64,000 bases of DNA from an uncultured Bacteroidales bacterium. Its GTDB lineage: Bacteria > Bacteroidota > Bacteroidia > Bacteroidales > Paludibacteraceae. Positions 54,934 to 63,683 of this stretch are shown in pieces (within the stretch, counting starts at the first letter, position 1; every line of letters begins with the position of its first letter). Location of the stretch: contig ONGK01000012.1 in the NCBI GenBank assembly GCA_900317345.1, forward strand, positions 1 to 64,000, read 5' to 3'. Under the pieces are notes generated by a model, which was not told the origin of the DNA, searched no databases, and was given only the letters and a program-made list of their open reading frames with translations. A program made the position numbers and the translations under genes.

Positions 54934-55299
54934 TTATTGCGGCATCGAAGCGCCCGTCTCTGCGTCTGTTTGTTTGGCAGCGTTGGCCTTGGTATTGGCT
55001 TCGGCGTTGTTTACAACTTTTGCAGGTTTTCCGATTTTAGCAAAAGCCTTGAGCAAGGTTTCTACATCCGTCTTTTGGGCATCATATGTAACGGTGACGG
55101 TTTTTCCCTGCAGGTCGCAGACCAAATCCTTCACGCCTTTCTCAAAGGCGATATTCTTCATAATCTTGTCACAGCAACCCTGGCAATGCAGGTCGCAAGA
55201 GAGAACAACGGTTTGCTTGTCCGCTTTTGCCGATACGGGCTGGACAAAGAACAAAGAGCAAAGCGCGAAAATGAATAAAGATACAAAAATATTTCTCAT
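54934..55299 (-). CDS. Secreted heavy-metal-associated (HMA) domain protein
   Basis: Signal peptide MRNIFVSLFIFALCSLFFVQPVSA. The mature protein is one HMA domain (about residues 30-95) with metal site CDLHCQGCCDKIM, an extended version of the GMxCxxC motif with four Cys and one His. Tail of Asn, Ala, Lys and Thr (low complexity, from short repeats at about 54977-55012). 121 residues. Its ATG overlaps the feoB-like stop by 4 bases, so both are translated together. Probably a periplasmic metal chaperone for the transporter; which metal is unknown. Confidence 0.8.
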   Translation of the reverse strand: MRNIFVSLFIFALCSLFFVQPVSAKADKQTVVLSCDLHCQGCCDKIMKNIAFEKGVKDLVCDLQGKTVTVTYDAQKTDVETLLKAFAKIGKPAKVVNNAEANTKANAAKQTDAETGASMPQ

Positions 55300-56993
55300 A
55301 ATAAACTACCTATTTGATAAACTACAAACGAAACGAACCATGCCAGCAAAAGGCTGTTGAAAACGGTGAACCATGCCCATTGTTTGCCTGCTTCGCGGTG
55401 CAGCGTAGCAATAGTGGCCACGCAGGGGAAATACAGCAATACAAAGAGCATGAATGTGAATGCCGTGAGCGAGGTGAATCCTGCCGCTGAGATATCGCCA
55501 CCGTACAGAATGGCGAGCGTCGAAACGATAGCTTCTTTTGCCGGCAGGCCTGTAAGCAAGCAGACCGACATTTTCCAATCGAAGCCCAGCGGCTCGAGCA
55601 GCGGCGAGACAAACTGACCGATAGAAGCCAGATAGGAGTGCTCGAGGTCGCTCAGGTCTTGCGTCGGGAAATACTCAAGAGCCCAGATGATGATAGACGC
55701 CCAAAGAATGACCGTACAGATTTTCTGCAAGTAATCCGCCACGCGCTCCCATATATGCGCCGCCGTATTGCGGGCTTTGGGCAGACGGAACTCCGGCAAC
55801 TCATTTACCGTATCGTCATCAGCCTGTTTGAACCATTTGGTGCGTTTCATAACAAAAGCAAACAGTACAGACAGGCATATGCCGATGACGTACATCGATA
55901 TCATGACAAGCGCCTTGCGGTTCTCGAAGAAGGTATCGACAAACAACATATATACCGGGAGACGCGCGGAACAAGACATGAACGGCACCATGAGCATGGT
56001 CAGGACGCGGTCCTTGGGGTTTTGAATATCCTTTGCCGCCATAATAGCCGGCACATTACATCCGAAGCCCATGAGCATCGGCACGAAACTACGGCCGTGC
56101 AAACCGATGCGGTGCATGATTCTATCCATGATAAACGCCTCACGCGCCATATAACCAGAGTCCTCCATGAGCGAGATGAAGAAGAAGAGGATGATGATAT
56201 TCGGCAGGAAAGCCAATACCGCTCCTACGCCCTGCAGCACACCGTCGATAAGCAGACTGGACCACCATGTGTCATCCAGCAGTTTTCTCATCCATTCGCA
56301 CAGCGCTTCTATACCTCCGGCTATCCATTCCTGCGGATAGGCACCGAGGGTGAAGGTACACCAAAAGACGAAATAGAGCAACGCCATCATAATCGGGAAT
56401 CCGAGCCACGGGTTCGTCAGCACTTTATCGATTCTCTCAAGAGGCGTCTGATGCTGGTCGTCCTTCGCGTGCGTGAGCGTTTCCGTTAATATACCGTGCA
56501 CGTACGCGCGATAGGTGTCTTCGTCACCTTGGTCACGCAAGTGGTAAATCGGGTGCGCCGTGGATGCCGGTTTATGGATTGTGTTCTCAACGATATCCAG
56601 ACAGTTGGACAGACCATAGTTCAGCCGCACCGAGACACGGCATGTGGGCACACCGATGAGTTGCTCCAATCGGGGCAAGTTGAGCGAGTGGTCGGTTTTC
56701 AGCAGCAGGTCATAGCGGCCGATAGCCAGCACGATTTTCTCATGCTCGTCGATGATATGCGGTGTGAGCATGAGCGATTCCTCCAGACGTGTCGAATCGA
56801 CGACCTGCAGGACGACATCATAGGTATGACCGTGCAGTTCGTCGGGGTTATGCACCTCCACAAACTCGATGTCATGCGCCCCTTGCGCCTTATTGGCACG
56901 GCGCTGCTCTACCAAGCTTTGCAAGGCATGGCTCAGCAAGCTCTTACCACTTTGCGGTAGGCCTATGACGGCTATTTTGTGCATCTCACTCAT
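55296..56993 (-). CDS. FeoB-like metal transporter with degenerate GTPase domain
   Basis: The membrane half (about residue 190 onward) is FeoB: FLPNIIILFFFISLMEDSGYMAREAFIMDR, MGFGCNVPAIMAAK, MVPFMSCSARLPVYMLF and LPAKEAIVSTLAILYGG. The N-terminal G domain keeps a P-loop variant, GLPQSGKSLL (11-20, not GNPNVGKT). The switch II DxPG box and the NMxD base-recognition motif are gone (AIGRYD is the closest stretch), and VVDSTRLEESL stands where VVDATxLxRNL is usual. 565 residues, much shorter than FeoA-fused Bacteroides FeoB. The HMA gene overlaps its 3' end. Its GTP use is doubtful and its metal open. Confidence 0.85.
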   Translation of the reverse strand: MSEMHKIAVIGLPQSGKSLLSHALQSLVEQRRANKAQGAHDIEFVEVHNPDELHGHTYDVVLQVVDSTRLEESLMLTPHIIDEHEKIVLAIGRYDLLLKTDHSLNLPRLEQLIGVPTCRVSVRLNYGLSNCLDIVENTIHKPASTAHPIYHLRDQGDEDTYRAYVHGILTETLTHAKDDQHQTPLERIDKVLTNPWLGFPIMMALLYFVFWCTFTLGAYPQEWIAGGIEALCEWMRKLLDDTWWSSLLIDGVLQGVGAVLAFLPNIIILFFFISLMEDSGYMAREAFIMDRIMHRIGLHGRSFVPMLMGFGCNVPAIMAAKDIQNPKDRVLTMLMVPFMSCSARLPVYMLFVDTFFENRKALVMISMYVIGICLSVLFAFVMKRTKWFKQADDDTVNELPEFRLPKARNTAAHIWERVADYLQKICTVILWASIIIWALEYFPTQDLSDLEHSYLASIGQFVSPLLEPLGFDWKMSVCLLTGLPAKEAIVSTLAILYGGDISAAGFTSLTAFTFMLFVLLYFPCVATIATLHREAGKQWAWFTVFNSLLLAWFVSFVVYQIGSLL

Positions 56994-57013
56994 CGTTCTT
57001 TCGAAATCGGGTA

Positions 57014-57045
57014 CAAAGGTACTGCTAATTCACAAATTATACAAT
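57014..57045 (-). promoter_or_regulatory. Promoter of feoB-like/HMA operon
   Basis: On the minus strand: TTG, a 20-nt spacer ending in GCAG, then TACCTTTG at 57021-57014. The ATG at 56993 follows within about 20 bases. Confidence 0.75.
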
Positions 57046-57051
57046 ACCTAT

Positions 57052-58503
57052 TTATAGGGATTTTAGCGTTTGGCAGAGCCAGCGGTAACAGCGCTCGGTC
57101 GATGGGATGGAGAGGCGCTCCTGCGGGCTATGGACGCCGTACATCTGCGGTCCGATAGACACCATGTCGAGATACGGGTATTTCTCGAGGAAGAGTCCGC
57201 ATTCCAGTCCGGCGTGGATAGCCAGCACTTTCGGTTCTGATTTGTATAAATCAACATATGCCTGCTTGACGACCTCCAGCAGCGGTGAGTTCGGATTCGG
57301 AGCCCATCCGGGATATCCATCACCATGCGTCACCTCATCGCAAGCGAGCGAAAGAGCCTGCTCAACCGCCCATTTGAGATGGTGCTTGGAGGATTCTTTA
57401 GAAGACCGTTGCGAAGTGTTTATTTCGATGAAATGGCTTTGGTCTTGGCCTTTCATTTTGATAGAGGCAAGGTTGGTAGATGTTTCTACGAGGCCGGGCA
57501 TCTCTTGGCTCATAGCAATCATGCCATGCGGGCACTCGCATAGCGCCATGATGAGGCGGTAGGCTTTCTCGGCGGGGATGAAGGAATCCGGCATGTCGCA
57601 TGTCTCCAATTCCAGACGCATCTCTTTCTCCACTTCTCCGAAGACTCCTTCCATCTGCGCCACGTAGTGGTTCCACTCGATGCGAATCTGCTCTTTGAAG
57701 CTCATCGGGATGCAGAGTACGGCTTCCGCTTCGCGCGCGATGGCATTGCGGAGGTTACCGCCGTTGATAGACGCCAGTTGGAGCTCTGTCTGCGGCCATA
57801 TGCGCGCGAGGAACCATACCAGGAGTTGGTTCGCGTTGGCTCGGCCTTTGTTGATATCATCACCGGAATGGCCACCCATAAGTCCGCTTACGGATAAGCG
57901 GATGGCTATCGGCGTTGGCATTGACTTCGGCATTGGTTGGGGAGTATAGTGCATCTTGGCGAGGGTGTCGATACCGCCGGCACAGCCGATGAAGATTTGT
58001 CCATCGTCTTCGGAGTCGATATTGATGAGGCGTTTGTGGCGCAACACACCGTCCTGCAGTTTCATAGCTCCCGTCAGTCCGGTTTCTTCGTCCACAGTGA
58101 AGAGGCACTCGATAGCCGGGTGTGGCAGATTCTTATCCGTGATAGCCCCCAGCGCCATCGAGATACCGATGCCGTCATCTGCGCCGAGCGTCGTACCTTT
58201 GGCTTTGAGCCACTCGCCATCCACGTAGGTCTGGATAGGATCGGACATGAAATCATGCTGCACATCACCGTTCTTCTCACACACCATATCCATATGTGCC
58301 TGCAGAATAACGCCTTCGTGGTCTTCATACCCCGGCGTAGCAGGCACACGCATGATGACGTTCATCGCTTCGTCAGCCATACATTCAATACCATGTTCGG
58401 CTGCAAAATCCTGCAACCATTTACTGATTTTCTCCTCGTGCTTGGACGGACGAGGTACTTGATTGATTTGAGCAAAAATGTCAAATACTGCTTTAGGCTC
58501 CAT
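57052..58503 (-). CDS. pepD: Aminoacyl-histidine dipeptidase (PepD)
   Basis: M20-type zinc dipeptidase. Metal-site motifs are VILQAHMDMVCEKN (first His-x-Asp), TLGADDGIGISMA, LFTVDEETGLTGAM and INIDSEDDGQIFIGCAGG, and late AIHAGLECGLF. 483 residues, normal. A loop after the first catalytic block (YTPQPMPKSMPTPIAI) is encoded by a short CCAATGCC-type repeat around 57902-57942. Oriented with feoB but separated by its promoter. Confidence 0.92.
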   Translation of the reverse strand: MEPKAVFDIFAQINQVPRPSKHEEKISKWLQDFAAEHGIECMADEAMNVIMRVPATPGYEDHEGVILQAHMDMVCEKNGDVQHDFMSDPIQTYVDGEWLKAKGTTLGADDGIGISMALGAITDKNLPHPAIECLFTVDEETGLTGAMKLQDGVLRHKRLINIDSEDDGQIFIGCAGGIDTLAKMHYTPQPMPKSMPTPIAIRLSVSGLMGGHSGDDINKGRANANQLLVWFLARIWPQTELQLASINGGNLRNAIAREAEAVLCIPMSFKEQIRIEWNHYVAQMEGVFGEVEKEMRLELETCDMPDSFIPAEKAYRLIMALCECPHGMIAMSQEMPGLVETSTNLASIKMKGQDQSHFIEINTSQRSSKESSKHHLKWAVEQALSLACDEVTHGDGYPGWAPNPNSPLLEVVKQAYVDLYKSEPKVLAIHAGLECGLFLEKYPYLDMVSIGPQMYGVHSPQERLSIPSTERCYRWLCQTLKSL

Positions 58504-58522
58504 GTACTATCTGTTTTATTGT

Positions 58523-59287
58523 TTATGCACTAATACTTACGTCAAATCCTTTAGCGACCAGTGGTGCAGCTATGGCGTCCATCTCCTCGCGGGACAATTT
58601 GGTCAAGTGCTCCTCGGGCGTCTTACGGTCAATGACGTATATCATGATTTGCTTCGGGCGCAGCGTTTCAACGGCTTGGTACCAAGCTGTCAGCTCTTCG
58701 TGAGTGGTATTGTCTAGGATTTCGCCGTTATGCTCTCCGCGAAGGAAGCAAGTCTGCAGGGTGAAGTCTCCATTGAATTGCGCCAGCCATTGGATGAGTT
58801 GGGCAACCGTGAGTTGTTCGTTTACCGGCCTATCGATACGGTGCATCATAGTGTCTGTGGCGGCATCAAGCTTGAGAATACGATTGTCGCATAGCCTCAG
58901 CGCTTCCACTACGTCGGAGCGTCCGAGTTGGGTGGAGTTACTCAGCACACTCACTTTAGCGGACGGGCAATATTTATCGCGCAAAGCGCAGGTATCCCGG
59001 ACGATTTCAAGGAAATCAGGATGCAAGGTTGGTTCTCCATTCCCGCTGAACGTGATGACATCGAGACATGTATCATTTACGATTTCCTGTAATTTTGTTT
59101 CCAGCGCATCGTATATCTCTTTGCGGGTCGGCAAAACGGGTTTGTACACCGGCTTATTCCAACCGCACTCGCAGTATACGCAATCAAACGTACACAGTTT
59201 ATGCTCCAGCGGCATAATCTCCATGCCCAGGCTGGTTCCTAAGCGACGGCTGTGAATAGGGCCATATGTGATGCTTTGAAAAAGCAT
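58523..59287 (-). CDS. Radical SAM protein (COG0731-like)
   Basis: The 4Fe-4S motif C32TFDC36VYC39 follows YGPIHSRRLGTSLGMEIMP, as in the wybutosine-like radical SAM group. VITFSGNGEPTLHPDF is the GGEP-type SAM-binding motif. 254 residues. It overlaps nothing, with 19 bases to pepD and 24 to dnaG. Target not known; archaeal relatives act on tRNA, bacterial ones are mostly uncharacterised. Confidence 0.85.
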   Translation of the reverse strand: MLFQSITYGPIHSRRLGTSLGMEIMPLEHKLCTFDCVYCECGWNKPVYKPVLPTRKEIYDALETKLQEIVNDTCLDVITFSGNGEPTLHPDFLEIVRDTCALRDKYCPSAKVSVLSNSTQLGRSDVVEALRLCDNRILKLDAATDTMMHRIDRPVNEQLTVAQLIQWLAQFNGDFTLQTCFLRGEHNGEILDNTTHEELTAWYQAVETLRPKQIMIYVIDRKTPEEHLTKLSREEMDAIAAPLVAKGFDVSISA

Positions 59288-59311
59288 ATTTATGATTTGA
59301 TATTTGAGATT

Positions 59312-61282
59312 TTATATATTTATTACCCGGTTTCCGAGTACCTTACAAATAGCATTGCGCTGCTCGAGCAACTGCGGCTGATGGCGCAAGAGTTGCATCT
59401 GGCGATCCCAGTTTCCTTCCGCCTGTGCCTGCTTCAGGTTCTCTTCCAAATCCGCTATCTGGATATTAATAACGGTCAGTTTGATTTCATATAGCAGACG
59501 AACAACCAATTCGCCAAGTTGGATATTGTTGTCCGCGTTAGCAAACTGATATTTGTCGGCAATCATGTCAATGGCAAGAGCGCTGACGGCAGGGTCGGCA
59601 TGGAACTTAAAGAACTGCTCAGCCTTGAATCCTTCCTCCTTGTAGTGGCGTTTGAATTCATCAATCATAAGTTGATATACCGGTTGCGGAGCTTTGATAT
59701 CATCGCCCTCAAGTGTATAAATAATCACCTCTCCGATGGTATAAACGGCTCCTTCCACTTCGATGGGTCGCTCTCCATAGCGCACGACGAGCTGCATGAG
59801 GTTGTAGTAGTTGGCCTCCAGACCGCTGCGCTGTTTGACCGCTGCGTTGTTTGACCGCTGCGCTGTTTGACCGTCCTGCGGACTATTAGACATCGGCTCT
59901 ACCGCTACGGCTTGTTCCTGTTCTTCGCGTTCTTTGATTTTTGCACGTTCCTCTGCTTTCTTTCGGCGCAGGTTGATGACCTCATTTGTCAGGACTTTCT
60001 CACCGATATGAAGGCGCTCCGCGCAATCCTTGATATACACTTGGCGGGTTATCATATCCGGAATGACGGCAATCGAAGCCACGATATCTTTGATGAGCAT
60101 TGAGCGCTTGATCGGGTCATCGCCGGCATCCTTACTCAGTAACGCCGATTTGAAACGTATAAAGTCCGTCTGATGGTCTTCGATATATTGGATAAACTCC
60201 GTCGAATCGTGGTTTTGTGCATAGCTATCAGGGTCTTCGCCGTCCGGCAGGAGTACCACTTTAACATTAAATCCCTCTTCGAGGAACATATCTATACCTC
60301 GCAGCGCTGCGTGAATACCCGCTGCGTCTCCATCATACAGCACCGTGATATTGGAGGTGAAGCGCTGGATGAGGCGAATCTGCGGTTTGGTGAGCGCAGT
60401 ACCGCCACTCGCTACCACATTCTCGATGCCCGACTGGTGCATGGATATTACATCCATCTGCCCTTCCACCAGATAACATCTGTCCGCGCGGGCGATGGCT
60501 TGCTTAGCCTGAAAAAGACCATATAATTCGTTCGTCTTGGAATAGATAATCGAATCGGGCGAGTTGACGTATTTGCCTACATTGTCCTTTTTCTTGAGGA
60601 TACGTCCGGCGAAAGCGACAGGCTTACCACTCACCGTAAAAATAGGGAAAATCACCCTATCGCGGAATCGGTCGTACAGCCGTCCGTCCTCACTTTTGCC
60701 AACCACACCCACACCGATTTTGGTGTCCACATCGTTGGTAATGAATTCTTCCTTGAATCCCTTGGTTTTGAGTGCTTTCGCGAGCGGGTTACCGTGCTCG
60801 GGCGAATAGCCGAGTTGGTACTTTCGGATGATGTCATCCCGCAGACCGCGCTCACGGAAATAACTCAGACCGATAGCCTGACCTTCCTGCGTTTCCCACA
60901 ACTGGTCCTGGAACCATTTATTGGCAAATTCGTTGACCACGAACATTGATTCGCGGTTATCCTGGCGTTGCTGCTCCTCTGCGGTCAGTTCGCGTTCCTC
61001 CACCTCGATGTGATATTTCTTTCCGAGCTGCTTGATGGCATCGACAAAACTGCATTGCTCAATCTCCATGATGAACTTAACCGCGTGACCGCTTGCGCCG
61101 CAGCCGAAGCATTTGTAGATACCTTTCGAGGGACTGACGGTGAAAGAGCCTGTCTTCTCGTTGTGGAACGGACAGAGACCAATAAGATTGGCGCCCCGTT
61201 TGCGCAGGGTGACATAATCGCTAACGACTTCTTCTATCTTCGCCGCCGCATGAATGCGTTCTATAGTTTCACGAGGTATCAT
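59312..61282 (-). CDS. dnaG: DNA primase (DnaG)
   Basis: Makes RNA primers for replication. CHC2 zinc finger Cys37, His40, Cys58, Cys61 in LCPFHNEKTGSF and YKCFGCGASG. TOPRIM core has RCYLVEGQMDVISMHQSG and VLYDGDAAGIHAALRGIDM with acidic metal ligands. The C-terminal helicase-binding part ends LEQRNAICKVLGNRVINI. 656 residues. A linker near residues 470-490 is coded by a 16-bp unit repeated three times (59821-59868), not seen as conserved in other DnaG proteins. Abuts the outer-membrane protein gene. Confidence 0.95.
   Translation of the reverse strand: MIPRETIERIHAAAKIEEVVSDYVTLRKRGANLIGLCPFHNEKTGSFTVSPSKGIYKCFGCGASGHAVKFIMEIEQCSFVDAIKQLGKKYHIEVEERELTAEEQQRQDNRESMFVVNEFANKWFQDQLWETQEGQAIGLSYFRERGLRDDIIRKYQLGYSPEHGNPLAKALKTKGFKEEFITNDVDTKIGVGVVGKSEDGRLYDRFRDRVIFPIFTVSGKPVAFAGRILKKKDNVGKYVNSPDSIIYSKTNELYGLFQAKQAIARADRCYLVEGQMDVISMHQSGIENVVASGGTALTKPQIRLIQRFTSNITVLYDGDAAGIHAALRGIDMFLEEGFNVKVVLLPDGEDPDSYAQNHDSTEFIQYIEDHQTDFIRFKSALLSKDAGDDPIKRSMLIKDIVASIAVIPDMITRQVYIKDCAERLHIGEKVLTNEVINLRRKKAEERAKIKEREEQEQAVAVEPMSNSPQDGQTAQRSNNAAVKQRSGLEANYYNLMQLVVRYGERPIEVEGAVYTIGEVIIYTLEGDDIKAPQPVYQLMIDEFKRHYKEEGFKAEQFFKFHADPAVSALAIDMIADKYQFANADNNIQLGELVVRLLYEIKLTVINIQIADLEENLKQAQAEGNWDRQMQLLRHQPQLLEQRNAICKVLGNRVINI
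59821..59868. repeat. 16-bp tandem repeat, three copies, inside dnaG
   Basis: GACCGCTGCGYTGTTT is repeated three times with one C/T difference. 16 is not a multiple of three, but three copies are 48 bases, so the dnaG frame is kept while each copy is read in a different frame. Confidence 0.95.
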
Positions 61283-62008
61283 TTACTCCTCGTACCAGAG
61301 GTACATACCGATTTTAATTTCCCATTGGTCGAAACGTCCGCGTGTGTGGTTTCCGTTCTCAAAATCCGCATTTCTATACGGATTAATCAGACCGAAATCA
61401 TAGCCACCGCGGAGGAAATAACGCTTGTATTGGAATCCGGCTCCTACGCCCCATGTGACATTGAAGCGCTTGAACTGCTGGTCCGGGGTCGCGTCCGGGG
61501 CATAGCCGCTATAACGCTCTCCGTACGTAGTGGTTATTTCGCCTGTTATCAAATCCTCGTTTCGCGTATCTTTTCGCATCGAGAGCTCTAAGCCGCACTG
61601 CACCGTAGGACCCGTGTATAGCATCAGATAAGTCTGCTTGGCAATCTCGAATTTATACTGCCAATCGACGAAGAGCTCCAGCTGATGGTATATGATTAAC
61701 TGACGGCTCATGGGGTATGTGTTGTACTGGTTGACAGCTTTCCATCCGCTGTTCGAGACGCCGAAGGTATAGTTCAAACCGATAGAACTACCGAATCCTG
61801 CGACATAGCTTGCATCATACACTACACCCACTTTGAAACCATTTAGCCTCACAACAGTAGCCAGAGAATCATGCGAGGTATTGGTATTCAAGCGCAAAAT
61901 CGGTTGCGCCCATCCCACATGAATACCGAAGCCCTGCTTGGGCAATTCCACAGCCGCCGCGCTGACGGCCATACATACTAAAAATAATGTTACTAAACTC
62001 TTTTTCAT
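61283..62008 (-). CDS. Outer-membrane beta-barrel protein
   Basis: Signal peptide MKKSLVTLFLVCMAVSAAA. The rest is alternating hydrophobic/polar strands with aromatic ends (GFGIHVGWAQPILRL, GVGAGFQYKRYFLRGGYDFGL) and ends WEIKIGMYLWYEE, as for small porin-like or OmpX-like barrels. 241 residues. It directly abuts dnaG downstream and follows the OstA-like gene by about 110 bases. No function assigned. Confidence 0.75.
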   Translation of the reverse strand: MKKSLVTLFLVCMAVSAAAVELPKQGFGIHVGWAQPILRLNTNTSHDSLATVVRLNGFKVGVVYDASYVAGFGSSIGLNYTFGVSNSGWKAVNQYNTYPMSRQLIIYHQLELFVDWQYKFEIAKQTYLMLYTGPTVQCGLELSMRKDTRNEDLITGEITTTYGERYSGYAPDATPDQQFKRFNVTWGVGAGFQYKRYFLRGGYDFGLINPYRNADFENGNHTRGRFDQWEIKIGMYLWYEE

Positions 62009-62018
62009 ATTTCTTCAA

Positions 62019-62131
62019 AATCTTAATAATCGTATACTTTTTTGACTCCCTATTGACTACGTATTGCCTCCGATAAGACTCCGAGATTATACCGAGCACG
62101 TATACATGGGCCTAATCTTAATAATCGTGTA
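62019..62131. repeat. Direct repeat of 15-17 bp flanking the gap before the barrel gene
   Basis: AATCTTAATAATCGT occurs at 62019-62033 and again at 62114-62128, with similar bases after it. The second copy contains the stop codon of the OstA-like gene, so the end of that gene looks duplicated across the 109-base gap. Nothing else was seen in the gap. Confidence 0.8.
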
Positions 62132-63683
62132 TTTTTCGGAACACATCCATCGGGTCTGTCGGTCGCAGATTATCCGCCCAGAAGAACAACGCCAATTTGT
62201 CTCCTCCGGACGGAATCTGGTCCATCGGATACAACACACCCGTTGTTTCTTTGGTAAAGCGTATATGGTCAATCTTCTGCTTCTCGATGTACATGCGGAT
62301 ATAGCTGCTCTCGGTGGTATTCATTCCCACATAACTGCCGTCGCTCTCCTTAGGATAATAGATGGTCAGCGCATTTCCGCTCATATCCACGATGTTTTTT
62401 TCGTCCTCTTTGATGTATATCGTCACCTCTTTTCCGCTCATCTGGTTGAAATAGTCCAGCGAATCCTCCATGGCGCACAAGGCATTTCCATATCCCACCG
62501 CATGCTCAACGGCATTATTCACCAGATAAACCACCATGCTATCCGCGGAAATCTGTTGGTTGTCGCTCCAGCAGATAGGTTTCATATACAGATGCATCGT
62601 GGAATCGGAGGTCAGATAAACCAATGAATCACACACCATCTGCATATCGTCCCTGAACACCCGCACGCCATAGTATGCCCTCACGCGGCGGTAGGTACTA
62701 TCCGTCATCGCGCTATCCGTATAATGCAACTCGCGTGTATATAGTGTGTCGGCGTGTATATACGCCAAATGCGCTGAGTCGGACCAATCCACCATTAACG
62801 CACTATCCGTTGCAAACCCACGGCTATCTTCCTCCCACATTCGGCCGAATTGACCGTACAAAGTGGCCTGTTGCACTGAGTCGCGCATCTCTATATCGCC
62901 GTGCATTTCTCCAAAGCCGATACGTTTGTCGTAATAAATGGTGTCGCCCGTCATGAAGCGTCCGTTCACATGGTGGATGGTTGAACGGTTCAACAGCATG
63001 GACTGCTCCGTTTGTGTGTTATACCAGCCGCTGGTGGTGTAGATATCCGTTTCCTCTTCATAGACAATATCCGTCGGGCTGACGATATCCGCCACTTTTG
63101 TACTGGTGTTATAGAGGAGCGTATCGCTGGTCAAAATAAAATTCGGGTTCACCAGTTTCACATTCTTGCTAAATATTGCTTGCTTGGTGTCGGGACGGTA
63201 GTTGCCGCGAATGGAAGTGAGCGTGTTGAGCGAATCTTTGACCGTTCCGCCCGTGAAATAATACGCCACTCCGGCAGCACGGTCGTAATTGAGGCTATCC
63301 GTAGTAAGCACGGTTGGGTTCTCATCCGCTCTGCCGTGAATGAGTTTCACCCGCCGTCGCAAACGAGCCAGTTTCGTATTGCCGTTGTAGAACAGCTTAT
63401 CGCCATATCCCTGCAAGGTATCACCTTGCACCAAGCGCACATGGCCGAAAGCGTCCAGCGAATTCGTCGTCTCATAGAAATACGCGCTATCGCAGTACAT
63501 CAGCGCATCATCATGGCGAAAGAGCACATTGCCCGTCAGAATTTGCGCATCCGCTATTCGCTCTTGGTCAAAACGCAGGTTCTCAGCCCGCTCCAGATAC
63601 ACCATGGTCTGAGATACGGACAGAGGACATAAGACAAAGGACAAAAGACCGAAAACTGCTGCTATGTAGGAACGAATTCTCAT
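62118..63683 (-). CDS. OstA/LptA-like outer-membrane assembly protein
   Basis: 521 residues with a signal-like N-terminus (VFGLLSFVLCPLSVSQ). The body is repeated beta strands with the OstA pattern: ADAQILTGNVLFRHDDALMYCDSAYFY, FGHVRLVQGDTLQGYGDKLFYNG, IRGNYRPDTKQAIFSKNVKLVN. These resemble LptA/LptD N-terminal domains that carry lipopolysaccharide across the periplasm. In Bacteroidota such proteins (OstA-like) are encoded near SurA-type isomerases, as here. No LptD barrel is attached. The ATG overlaps the next gene by 4 bases. Confidence 0.83.
   Translation of the reverse strand: MRIRSYIAAVFGLLSFVLCPLSVSQTMVYLERAENLRFDQERIADAQILTGNVLFRHDDALMYCDSAYFYETTNSLDAFGHVRLVQGDTLQGYGDKLFYNGNTKLARLRRRVKLIHGRADENPTVLTTDSLNYDRAAGVAYYFTGGTVKDSLNTLTSIRGNYRPDTKQAIFSKNVKLVNPNFILTSDTLLYNTSTKVADIVSPTDIVYEEETDIYTTSGWYNTQTEQSMLLNRSTIHHVNGRFMTGDTIYYDKRIGFGEMHGDIEMRDSVQQATLYGQFGRMWEEDSRGFATDSALMVDWSDSAHLAYIHADTLYTRELHYTDSAMTDSTYRRVRAYYGVRVFRDDMQMVCDSLVYLTSDSTMHLYMKPICWSDNQQISADSMVVYLVNNAVEHAVGYGNALCAMEDSLDYFNQMSGKEVTIYIKEDEKNIVDMSGNALTIYYPKESDGSYVGMNTTESSYIRMYIEKQKIDHIRFTKETTGVLYPMDQIPSGGDKLALFFWADNLRPTDPMDVFRKIHDY

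Noticed and set aside
55638..56489. 283-codon frame on the plus strand
   Set aside because: Antisense to the FeoB-like membrane region, no domain or signal found.
59821..59868. Possible CRISPR-like repeats
   Set aside because: Three direct head-to-tail copies without spacers inside a coding gene; a tandem repeat, not an array.
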